Assembly (NCBI RefSeq): GCF_026191635.1
Contig: NZ_JAKRRW010000010.1
Span: forward strand, 114,959 to 178,958
Direction: 5' to 3'
Source: Photobacterium obscurum
GTDB lineage: Bacteria; Pseudomonadota; Gammaproteobacteria; Enterobacterales; Vibrionaceae
Length of the DNA stretch: 64,000 nucleotides
Shown here: positions 9,238 through 17,328 of the stretch, in pieces
How positions within the stretch are numbered: the first letter of the stretch is position 1
Layout: every line of letters starts with the position of its first letter
Position numbers and translations under genes: made by a program
The notes under the pieces: model-generated
Seen by the model: only the letters and a program-made list of their open reading frames with translations
Told to the model about the DNA's origin: nothing
Database searches by the model: none

Positions 9238-11477
9238 TTATCATCTCCGACAGCTAACCTTTGTGCCGAAAGTCGGCTTAGCACACGCCAAATGAGTATT
9301 GTTAGCGAAATCACCAACAATGCAGCGCACAATGCCAGTAATACAGGGTGCTCAGAAAAGTGATACCAAATCAAATCTATCACAGGCAATTTACCAAGGT
9401 GATAGGTATCACCGACTTCAAAACTGGTAATCTCAGCCGCTTTAATCGTCACCACCGATCCAAACATATGCGCCGATTTACCGCGCTCATTTAGTGCATC
9501 ACCAATCAATGAAAAATCATCTGAAGATGACGCGACAAGAGAAATAAGGCTACGTTTTTTGGTAAATGGTGACTCCATTGCCACCATACTCGCAAATGCA
9601 CCGGCAGCCGTCACATCAACCACACCGGTAACATTAGAATCACCTGGCTGAGACTTTAACCAACTCGCCCAGCCAAGCTTATTGTTGTTTACCGGCAATG
9701 CCAATTGACGGGTCATTTCACTGAGAATTAACTTGGCTCCCTCTTTCGAGCCTACATCTTCTGCCTGAGACGATAACGTACCGATAGTTAGAATATCCTT
9801 ATCTGCCAGCAGCTCAGGTACCCAGCGATCAACCATCGTTACTTTTAGCGCCGGGTATCCGGTCTTAGCACCAATCAACCCCATCGTATCGAGTAACAAA
9901 GCAACTTCCGCTACCGAAGGATGTTGTTTGATCACCACCGCTGTTTCTGATAAATCCGCCATCTTAGAAAATGGAAAACCTGATTTTGCAAACGCACGTA
10001 AGTTAGGCATTTTGATATAATGCGGAAACCCCGAAAAATCGAGTGTCGAATCTGAGTCCATCACAGCGTAATAACGACTCGGCTGTGCAGACTGGCATAT
10101 GTCAGTCGATTCCGAAGCAAAACTAAATTCAAACTGCATCGTATTGCTGCTGTCTATCCGAAATGCTGGTATATGGGACGATGAATTAGTACTCAACAAT
10201 GTATCGTCCAATAGTGGGATACGCAGGCGCTTATCATCCGAGTTTCTGCCCTTTTCCGTCAGATTAAAAGCTTCCACAAATTGCCCGTTTACCGAAAAAT
10301 TCAATCTCGAACCAGAATTCTCTCGTGGCGGTGAATAGCGGTAGCCCAAATCAAGTGGAATACCACGAGACTGCCAGGCAAATAGATCTGGGGGTAAATT
10401 AAACGTCACGTTGATTGGAGAAGAGGTACGCCCTTCAGCCTGCAGTTGATAAGGGCCGTCCACAAGCTCAGCAAAGCTAACCGGCCTATCCGTTCTTACC
10501 CAGTTAGGAGCATCATAAGGTTGCCGGGGTTTTAAATCAGTAACACTGTTTATCTGAGCAACGGGCCCAGTAAGCAAACTCTTGCCAAGTACCAAACCGC
10601 GAACAGCCATATTTAAATCCTCACTGTCACGGCCAAGTACGAGCAATAATTTAATATACTCATTGGTTGGATGTGTGATCAGCTGCAGCGTCGGGCCCGT
10701 CACATCAGGCAAATCACGAATGAAAGCCGGTTTGTTCTGGTTAGTCGCAAACACAATCGCATGCTGTTGTGGCAGTTCATCAATATAGACCGGGAAATTG
10801 ACGCCACGCCAATTAGCTAAAGCACCGAAATACGATGCCAGAACGCCGGCGGCGGTTAGCTCACCAATATTTTGCTGCCCAGGGAAAACAAAGGGTAGTG
10901 TTACATGCGAAAAGTCTCTTTCATCAAAAAATGGCGCTGGCAATAATGCTAGATCGGTTGCCAGAATAGACTTTTGTACCTGCAGTCGGACACGGCCGGC
11001 GTTGCTGATCTCAGCCCAGATACTGGGATCATTCGGATCTCGACAAATACTATTAATCGAACCGATAAGCTCGAATCGTAGCTGATTAAAGTTACTGATA
11101 AACCTTGGGTCTAACGGCAATGAGGCAGAGACACGTTTCCCTTGGTCGCCATCAGCAATCGCAATGACACCCATCAATTCATCATTCAGATACACTTTCA
11201 GGTGAGAAACCGCCGCCAGCAATGCCGGAGACGGTATAAAACTAAAATCTAGCGATGCTTTAGAGATAATCTCATCGAGTCGCGAACCAAAGCTAAGATA
11301 GGCACTGCTCTCGCTCCCCTGCATCATAATTGAGCCATTGATACCCAACTGAGAAAACGTAATCTCTTTTCTATCAACAACTGAGAATGCTTGTTGCGTT
11401 GGTTGCTGAGCAGTTGCAAGACAAGTGAACAACAAAGCAATGATGAACGTGAGTATTTTTATCGAAAGTTGCTTCAT
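9234..11477 (-). CDS. bcsB: Cellulose synthase periplasmic subunit BcsB
   Basis: BcsB is the periplasmic partner of BcsA. It carries carbohydrate-binding domains that receive the growing glucan, and it is anchored by one C-terminal membrane helix that is required for BcsA activity. A signal peptide is visible at residues 1-23 (ending LATA). The middle is beta-rich. The C-terminal anchor is near residues 710-732 (HPVLLALCAALLVISLTILI). The length of 747 residues is usual. Its start directly abuts the bcsA stop, as expected for subunits made in equal amounts. Confidence 0.95.
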   Translation of the reverse strand: MKQLSIKILTFIIALLFTCLATAQQPTQQAFSVVDRKEITFSQLGINGSIMMQGSESSAYLSFGSRLDEIISKASLDFSFIPSPALLAAVSHLKVYLNDELMGVIAIADGDQGKRVSASLPLDPRFISNFNQLRFELIGSINSICRDPNDPSIWAEISNAGRVRLQVQKSILATDLALLPAPFFDERDFSHVTLPFVFPGQQNIGELTAAGVLASYFGALANWRGVNFPVYIDELPQQHAIVFATNQNKPAFIRDLPDVTGPTLQLITHPTNEYIKLLLVLGRDSEDLNMAVRGLVLGKSLLTGPVAQINSVTDLKPRQPYDAPNWVRTDRPVSFAELVDGPYQLQAEGRTSSPINVTFNLPPDLFAWQSRGIPLDLGYRYSPPRENSGSRLNFSVNGQFVEAFNLTEKGRNSDDKRLRIPLLDDTLLSTNSSSHIPAFRIDSSNTMQFEFSFASESTDICQSAQPSRYYAVMDSDSTLDFSGFPHYIKMPNLRAFAKSGFPFSKMADLSETAVVIKQHPSVAEVALLLDTMGLIGAKTGYPALKVTMVDRWVPELLADKDILTIGTLSSQAEDVGSKEGAKLILSEMTRQLALPVNNNKLGWASWLKSQPGDSNVTGVVDVTAAGAFASMVAMESPFTKKRSLISLVASSSDDFSLIGDALNERGKSAHMFGSVVTIKAAEITSFEVGDTYHLGKLPVIDLIWYHFSEHPVLLALCAALLVISLTILIWRVLSRLSAQRLAVGDDK

Positions 11478-14087
11478 TTAAAAATCCTTCAACTGCACAA
11501 ATCTTGGCCTTAATGAAAAAACAAATTCAATCGATACTCTAACTGACTGATAAATTAGCTTAATGATGCGAGGGCTATTCTCAATCAGCCTTTCGTACCC
11601 TTTAAGGCCAACAAGTAAAACACTTTTAAAACTGTTCATCGGTCGATCAGTTTGATATTGCTGCTGCCACTTAAGCCAGTTATCAGCCCGTGCGAATGTA
11701 CACTGTACGTAATCAATTTGTTGCTGTGTCGTCTGAGATTCGAGTTGAAGCCCTAGGTAACGTTCGCCTCGATAGGCAACTCGACAGTGAAACACTTTTT
11801 TCTCCGATGAGCGCTGAAGTATGACCTCTACTTCTTGGTGCCCATTCAAGATACTGTTGTCTGCCATTTCCACCCGCAGCCCTCCCAGCGAAAAATCCCT
11901 CATTGTTGCCGGATATAAATGCCCTGTTTTCAACCGGATCATGATGGGGATATCCACGTCGATCCGGTGGTTTTTTCTGATTTGTTTGGCTTCGGCAGCA
12001 ACCGCGATTGCTCCGCCCAAGATGAGTAAGTTATAAAACGTCCATAATAAGTTCACGATTGTTGTAGCAATCTCATCTGCAGGCCCCCAGCCGAGACGAT
12101 ATATACCAAAACAAACGCCCAGGACATTCAGCCCCATCAGAATCAAGTAAGGTTTAGAGATATGCCAGTCAAAGTGTGCTTCTTCGATCAGTCCTCCCTT
12201 TGCTGTCACATTAAACTTCCCCTTGTTTGGCGCGAACAAAGCAACCGTCGTCGGGCGAGCGATATACCAGGCGAGAACGGTTTCATAGACCTCCCCCCAA
12301 AAAGAATGGCGATACTTGCCTTGCATTCTTGAGTTCGTAATACTCGCATGCACCATATGGGGAATCACATAAAGTACAATAGCAATCGCCGGTGCATAAA
12401 TGATATAAGAATGCAGTAGCAAGAAAGCGAGCGGCGCGACGAGGAAAATAATACGAGGGATCCCAGACAAAAAATGCAACATCGCGTTTAAGTAACAGAG
12501 TCTTTGATGCCATTTCAGCCCTTTACCCTTCAGAGGGTTATCCAACCTGAAAATCTGTGCCATCCCCCTCGCCCATCGGATTCGCTGGCCGACATGTGCT
12601 GATAGCGTTTCGGTTGCTAGCCCGGCAGACACCGGCTGCCTCAAATAAGCAGATTTATATCCAAGGCGGTGCATTTTTAATGAAGTATGGGCGTCTTCCG
12701 TTACAGTTTCGACAGCAATTCCACCAACCGCCTCCAAAGCTGTGCGGCGTAAAATGGCACACGAACCACAGAAAAAGGTCGCATCCCACATGTCATTTCC
12801 ATCCTGCACCAAGCCATAAAATAGATTACCTTCATTAGGTACGTCTCGGAAATTCGCTAAGTTTCTCTCAAATGGATCCGGTGAGAAAAAATGGTGTGGC
12901 GTCTGTATCAATGCCAACTTAGGATCCTTAAGAAAAGCCCCCATTGTGACCTGGAAAAATGCGCGTGTAGGAACATGGTCACAATCAAAAATCGCAACAA
13001 ATTCACCTTGGGTGTGCTTCAAGGCGTAGTTTAGGTTGCCTGCTTTTGCGTATTCATTGGTTGGCCTTCGAATATAATGCACACCGACTTCTTCAGCATA
13101 GGCTTTGAATTCATCGCGCTTGCCATCATCCAAAATATAAATATTCAGTTTATGCCGTGGCCAGTCTACCCCTAGCGCAGAAAGCACTGTTGTCTTAATG
13201 ACATCCAGATCCTCATTATAGGTAGGGATCATCAGGTCAATGGTCGGCCAGCTGGAGACATCTTTAGGTAACAATACCGGTTTCCGTTGCAATGGCCATA
13301 TATTCTGAAAGTAGCCCAGAACGAGCACTAACCACGAATAGCTTTCTGCCAGCAATAAAATTATCCCGAGCGTTAGATCAACAGAGTCATCCCAATTGAG
13401 CGTCGAGGTATAACGCCACCAGATATAACGGCATGAAGCGGTTAACGAAAGGATGATCAGCAGCATATTAGGCAAACGCCCAGGTATTCGCCTTACCATC
13501 ATTGCCATCGACCAAAGCAACATGACAAAGATAGCCTGTGCCTGCCAACCAAATGGGACGGTAAAGCATAGCATCGAAAGAAAAACGATCACGGAAGATA
13601 AAACAACATTAGACAGACTCAAGCGGGTCGCCTCGTTGTTACTTGATGACTGATTATTTTCAGCTTTTCGTTCTATCCAGCTAACGATTTGTCTTACCAG
13701 CAACATTGGCAGTGATACAAACCGTGCAAACACTTTTCGAAGCACGCCTGTACGCATGCTATTTCGAAGATTAACGTGTTCCGCAACTTCCTGCCGAATC
13801 ATCAACAACCAAAGCGTCTGTATCAAGCAACGTATCGAATCAACAATAGTGGGTTTTAGGAAATTGACATGCGGAAAAAGGCGCAGTGGTAACGTCCATG
13901 TACTTACGCCATGAATTGTCGGTCGTAAAAACAAAGAACAGATGCCGAACCAAACAAATAATACTAGTTTGCCCCAAAACGAAACCGGCTTCCCTCCTGA
14001 ATAGGCAGTAAGCTGATTATTAAAACGCTCGATAATCACAGGTTTAAAAATGAAACCCATGAGCAAACTGAACAAGTCTCTAGTCAT
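11478..14087 (-). CDS. bcsA: Cellulose synthase catalytic subunit BcsA, c-di-GMP activated
   Basis: BcsA polymerises UDP-glucose into beta-1,4-glucan and threads it through the inner membrane. It is an 869-residue protein with several membrane helices on both sides of a family 2 glycosyltransferase domain. The catalytic motifs are complete: DDG (D320-D321), DCD (D368 and D370), TED (D465) and QRIRW (W505). The C-terminal PilZ domain has the c-di-GMP-binding pattern RKNHR (R704-R708) followed by DFSLGG, so activation by c-di-GMP is expected. The start overlaps the end of bcsQ by 8 bases. Nothing looks damaged. Confidence 0.97.
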   Translation of the reverse strand: MTRDLFSLLMGFIFKPVIIERFNNQLTAYSGGKPVSFWGKLVLFVWFGICSLFLRPTIHGVSTWTLPLRLFPHVNFLKPTIVDSIRCLIQTLWLLMIRQEVAEHVNLRNSMRTGVLRKVFARFVSLPMLLVRQIVSWIERKAENNQSSSNNEATRLSLSNVVLSSVIVFLSMLCFTVPFGWQAQAIFVMLLWSMAMMVRRIPGRLPNMLLIILSLTASCRYIWWRYTSTLNWDDSVDLTLGIILLLAESYSWLVLVLGYFQNIWPLQRKPVLLPKDVSSWPTIDLMIPTYNEDLDVIKTTVLSALGVDWPRHKLNIYILDDGKRDEFKAYAEEVGVHYIRRPTNEYAKAGNLNYALKHTQGEFVAIFDCDHVPTRAFFQVTMGAFLKDPKLALIQTPHHFFSPDPFERNLANFRDVPNEGNLFYGLVQDGNDMWDATFFCGSCAILRRTALEAVGGIAVETVTEDAHTSLKMHRLGYKSAYLRQPVSAGLATETLSAHVGQRIRWARGMAQIFRLDNPLKGKGLKWHQRLCYLNAMLHFLSGIPRIIFLVAPLAFLLLHSYIIYAPAIAIVLYVIPHMVHASITNSRMQGKYRHSFWGEVYETVLAWYIARPTTVALFAPNKGKFNVTAKGGLIEEAHFDWHISKPYLILMGLNVLGVCFGIYRLGWGPADEIATTIVNLLWTFYNLLILGGAIAVAAEAKQIRKNHRIDVDIPIMIRLKTGHLYPATMRDFSLGGLRVEMADNSILNGHQEVEVILQRSSEKKVFHCRVAYRGERYLGLQLESQTTQQQIDYVQCTFARADNWLKWQQQYQTDRPMNSFKSVLLVGLKGYERLIENSPRIIKLIYQSVRVSIEFVFSLRPRFVQLKDF

Positions 14088-14883
14088 TTTCAGCTCGGCT
14101 AAGAGTTGCTATGCACCATAACGCCAGAGACTTATACTCCGATGAAGCCTGACTATGAGGAGAGTAACAGCCAACCGTTTGTAAGCTTGCAGTGGCCTCA
14201 GCAACGGCTTCATCAAAATGAAGGGGATTCGAAATTAACAGATCCTGCCATTCTTTTTTCATATAAAAAGAAAAGTCGGTGCTAACCTCACTATTTAGAT
14301 AAAACTTATTGGACAATAAATTCAATTTAGGTAAAGAACGAAGTACTTCCCCCTTGGAGCCAAGAATCGAGTTGCAAGCAGTATCCGGGTTAACCACCAT
14401 GATCTGCATATCAACAACGGCATGGAGAGTATGCAAGAGTTCACGGAAGCCGGCACTAAACGTAACTGCTGGCAAATGAATAATGATGTAATCATAGTGG
14501 GCCCCGAGAGTTGCCAACATCTCAGGAAAAACTCCATCAGAGAGTTTAAATACCGCTCTGTGATCAGCAAAGTATTCTGTTTGAGGACTGTCGTTACATT
14601 CCACAGCAGCTTGCGTTAAGGCCAATTCTCCGAAAGGTAGAAAAGGCACTCCAACCGGACTCTTATGGAAAGCTAAAGCCCAGTCTTCGGACTGATTTAC
14701 GCGAACAGCCCAGCCATCTCGATCAGACATTGCCATTGAAAAATGGACCCGAATAAAATTTCTCAAGTCCAAATCAACAATCACAACTTTTTTATTCAAG
14801 CCATGAAAGGCACATGTAAGGTTAGCGGCGACAGACGCAGCTCCGACACCGCCTTTTAAACCAGAGATGGCAATTAATTTCAT
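14080..14883 (-). CDS. bcsQ: Cellulose biosynthesis protein BcsQ, MinD/ParA-like
   Basis: BcsQ belongs to the MinD/ParA P-loop ATPase group. In enterobacteria it is required for cellulose secretion and acts with BcsR and BcsE on the cytoplasmic face of the synthase. The N-terminal loop reads SGLKGGVGAAS (about residues 7-17), followed by VVIVDLDLRN. The canonical deviant Walker A would be KGGVGKTT, so the signature first lysine is kept while the P-loop lysine and threonine are replaced. E. coli BcsQ also departs from the consensus there. The length of 267 residues is normal. It sits between bcsR and bcsA and overlaps bcsA. Confidence 0.9.
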   Translation of the reverse strand: MKLIAISGLKGGVGAASVAANLTCAFHGLNKKVVIVDLDLRNFIRVHFSMAMSDRDGWAVRVNQSEDWALAFHKSPVGVPFLPFGELALTQAAVECNDSPQTEYFADHRAVFKLSDGVFPEMLATLGAHYDYIIIHLPAVTFSAGFRELLHTLHAVVDMQIMVVNPDTACNSILGSKGEVLRSLPKLNLLSNKFYLNSEVSTDFSFYMKKEWQDLLISNPLHFDEAVAEATASLQTVGCYSPHSQASSEYKSLALWCIATLSRAEND

Positions 14884-14909
14884 TTAGTGAAACCTTTGCA
14901 AAGGATAAA

Positions 14910-15095
14910 TTATATTTTTTCTTCTGTTTTTACTGGTTCAACCTTGGAAACTGATTGCTGTTTTTTCACTTCGGAAATAAATCCCCAACGATTATGAATT
15001 GCCACCACTCTTTCATTATCTGAAAATTCTTCATACTCAAAATCATCCAACTCATAAGAAGTGACAATATGCGAAATATCTAAATTTTTACCCAT
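14910..15095 (-). CDS. bcsR: Small cellulose biosynthesis regulator BcsR
   Basis: This 61-residue protein is the first gene of the leftward bcs operon. Its core (DDFEYEEFSDNERVVAIHNRWGF) matches the layout of E. coli BcsR, where a short acidic segment is followed by a helix ending in a conserved RW pair. BcsR partners BcsQ in the cytoplasmic regulatory assembly of the secretion system. A good ribosome site (AAAGG) lies just before the ATG. Gene position directly upstream of bcsQ supports the call more than sequence length allows. Confidence 0.85.
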   Translation of the reverse strand: MGKNLDISHIVTSYELDDFEYEEFSDNERVVAIHNRWGFISEVKKQQSVSKVEPVKTEEKI

Positions 15096-15310
15096 AAACC
15101 TTTATCGAATTTACCAAGCCAACGCATTCCATAAAAAACACCTTAATACGCAACACTACGCACAACTGAGCAGGCATTCCCTTCGTAAACACAATACCCA
15201 TTAAGTTTTCAGAGAAACCAACAACCAATTTACACAAACTTCTGTTTTATAAGTAAATTATTTAACAGGCAACTAAGGGCCATGCTGAGGCTACCTACTC
15301 TCACACAAAG

Positions 15311-15326
15311 TGTCAAATTATTGACA
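15311..15326. promoter_or_regulatory. Palindromic operator candidate in the bcs control region
   Basis: TGTCAA-ATTA-TTGACA is a perfect 6-4-6 palindrome, of the size bound by a dimeric helix-turn-helix regulator. It lies about 215 bases upstream of bcsR and 280 upstream of bcsE. The regulator is unknown. Confidence 0.45.
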
Positions 15327-15350
15327 GAAAACAGCATCAACTGGTGACAT

Positions 15351-15435
15351 TTGTACATAAAAGCATCATAATTCGCTTATCTTAACCAAATCGGGTATCT
15401 TTATCTACAATTCTATCAACCATTTTTATGTACAA
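15351..15435. repeat. Widely spaced inverted repeat in the bcs control region
   Basis: TTGTACATAAAA (15351-15362) and its exact reverse complement TTTTATGTACAA (15424-15435) are 12-bp arms separated by 61 bases. The spacing is too large for a simple hairpin and suits two binding sites for one regulator, possibly with looping. Confidence 0.5.
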
Positions 15436-15604
15436 TAACACGAACCGACGACAAGAAAACAAGACAAGCAACAATTAACTTACTGTTTGGAAACACATTG
15501 TGATTGGGTTAGCATAAATGCCACTGGCTTAATAGCAAACAAATTAGATAGCCAAACTTTTGAACAACAAAACAAGAAACATTTTGAGATAAATCCAGAG
15601 CTGT

Positions 15605-17146
15605 ATGATTAATTTTATTCTTTCTGAAAATCACGATGTGCTAAGTACATTTCTAGCTAACTCACGGAATATACAAATTCCGGCTATGAGCCCTATTAAC
15701 CACACTACCCTCGTGGTTAATATTTCTATAAATAACTTCAAAAATATGTTTGGATTTTCAGAGGACCGACAATTACATACCTTATATGACTCGATCTATT
15801 TTTTAAAAAACCATAAAAATAGTCTTACATCTCTCGAACAGCTATACGGTGATCTACAACGTCTGCCAAAAAGTCCTGGCTCGGCACTATATGTACTTAC
15901 CAATGAAAGCCTTTTTCTATCTAATAACAATAAACAAATCACAGAGGCTTTTTCAAAATTAAGCGACCAGATACGCCGAGCAGGTATCTCCGTACACTTC
16001 TGTGTATTTGGTAAAAATGTCGTTAATAACCTGCTACCTGCGCTAAATAGTCACTGTACGCAAATTGGCAGTACATCGATAATTTCTGCCGCCACGGATG
16101 GGCAACTTTGCTTCCAAATCATCTATATGCATACTGGTCAAGGCATAATTACCAACACCAGTTACAACTATGCTCCAGGGGCTACCTCTCCAACCCTACA
16201 GAGCAACAACCAAAGTGAGCTTAATAATATCAGCCACGCCGCCGACTATAATGAAGTGCTGACACTTAACACTCTGCTAGACAAAAATGAATCGGCTCCT
16301 GCAAATTTTCAGTTTTTTGAAACACTTGATCAACTGCTTCAAGTGGCCTCCACGAAAACAAGTGCATCGATCATCTTGCCTTGCTCTACACATAACGATA
16401 TTGAGCCAGTCGCTCGCTTTTGCTACCAAGTTCGAAAGATCGCCGGCAATAGATTAAAGCTGATCGTCAGAGAAACAAGCCCTTGTATACGTTATTCAGA
16501 CGAAGGTTTTTTATTGAGCTCGGGCATTAACCTTATTGTGCCTGCAGAGCTTTCTTTCTCTCGCCTGCTAAGTCAAAAGAAAGCCATACAAAATCAGGTT
16601 TATACTCTGTCGTTACCAACACGATACGAAGAGCTCCAAACTTTACGGCCAAGCTATAACATTCATGGGGTTACTGATGTCGAGCCTTTCATCCAGCATG
16701 TAAAATCACTGGTTTCACAGCAGATCAACCTCGCTGTAGATTTTGCATTAATTCGACTTGACCTCCTGTCAGGTATGACGGCAAAAGAGTGTTTATCCTT
16801 GTGCAACCTAAGACGTGATGGTGATTTGCTAACAGCATGCCATGATGCAATTTATATCTTTTTGAGTGCCGTCAGGGCCAATGATATTAGACCTGCGCTG
16901 GATAACATTTTTGAAGTTAAAGTCGCTGATTTATTTAAAGAATCAACGGTATTCACCAATGCTGTTGACATTATTGGTGAGCTGGATCGAGCGAAAAAAA
17001 CTGCAACACCTCTAACCAATGAATTTCTGGTCAATAGAGAAACAAAACCTACGGTTGAGAAAGCAATAACGTTGACGACCAAAGCACGCTCATTCGCCAA
17101 ACGAACTCCATTAGTGCGTAAAACAGAAAAGGTACTACTTACATGA
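15605..17146 (+). CDS. bcsE: c-di-GMP-binding cellulose biosynthesis protein BcsE
   Basis: BcsE binds c-di-GMP through a degenerate GGDEF-like (GIL) domain and is needed for maximal cellulose production in enterobacteria. The C-terminal half contains the matching segment, with RLKLIVRETSPCIRYSDEGF at about residues 282-301. The RYSD tetrapeptide fits the RxxD pattern of an I-site and lies in the same context as in E. coli BcsE. The N-terminal half is a weakly conserved receiver- and NTPase-like region without motifs that I can assign. The stop overlaps the bcsF start (ATGA). It is the first gene of the rightward bcsEFG operon. Confidence 0.9.
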   Translation: MINFILSENHDVLSTFLANSRNIQIPAMSPINHTTLVVNISINNFKNMFGFSEDRQLHTLYDSIYFLKNHKNSLTSLEQLYGDLQRLPKSPGSALYVLTNESLFLSNNNKQITEAFSKLSDQIRRAGISVHFCVFGKNVVNNLLPALNSHCTQIGSTSIISAATDGQLCFQIIYMHTGQGIITNTSYNYAPGATSPTLQSNNQSELNNISHAADYNEVLTLNTLLDKNESAPANFQFFETLDQLLQVASTKTSASIILPCSTHNDIEPVARFCYQVRKIAGNRLKLIVRETSPCIRYSDEGFLLSSGINLIVPAELSFSRLLSQKKAIQNQVYTLSLPTRYEELQTLRPSYNIHGVTDVEPFIQHVKSLVSQQINLAVDFALIRLDLLSGMTAKECLSLCNLRRDGDLLTACHDAIYIFLSAVRANDIRPALDNIFEVKVADLFKESTVFTNAVDIIGELDRAKKTATPLTNEFLVNRETKPTVEKAITLTTKARSFAKRTPLVRKTEKVLLT

Positions 17147-17310
17147 ATTATGACGACTTTCTGATAACCGTTTCTGTCAGCGCATCACTTGGATTTGTTC
17201 TGGGGTTATTTTGTCAGTCATTGGTAGCCAAAATACGCACCAAATGGCAAAACAGAAACAAGAAACCAGTTCATTTCGAGAAATACACCTTCGACGATAA
17301 CGCTTCGTAA
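17143..17310 (+). CDS. bcsF: Small membrane protein BcsF
   Basis: A 55-residue ORF starts at the ATG overlapping the bcsE stop and ends with TAA at 17308-17310. It has one membrane span (about residues 8-26, SVSASLGFVLGLFCQSLV) followed by a basic tail (KIRTKWQNRNKK). Size, topology and place between bcsE and bcsG match E. coli BcsF, which recruits BcsE and links it to BcsG and the synthase. The gene is easily missed because of its length. Confidence 0.88.
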   Translation: MNYDDFLITVSVSASLGFVLGLFCQSLVAKIRTKWQNRNKKPVHFEKYTFDDNAS

Positions 17311-17328
17311 GCTAGACAAAGTGCAATT

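Larger units (their letters stand above)
15096..15604. promoter_or_regulatory. Divergent control region between bcsRQABZC and bcsEFG
   Basis: These 509 AT-rich bases contain no gene and must carry promoters for both halves of the cellulose locus. Two structures stand out and are listed separately: a short palindrome at 15311-15326 and a widely spaced inverted pair at 15351-15362 and 15424-15435. I could not pick convincing -35/-10 pairs by eye. Confidence 0.6.
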
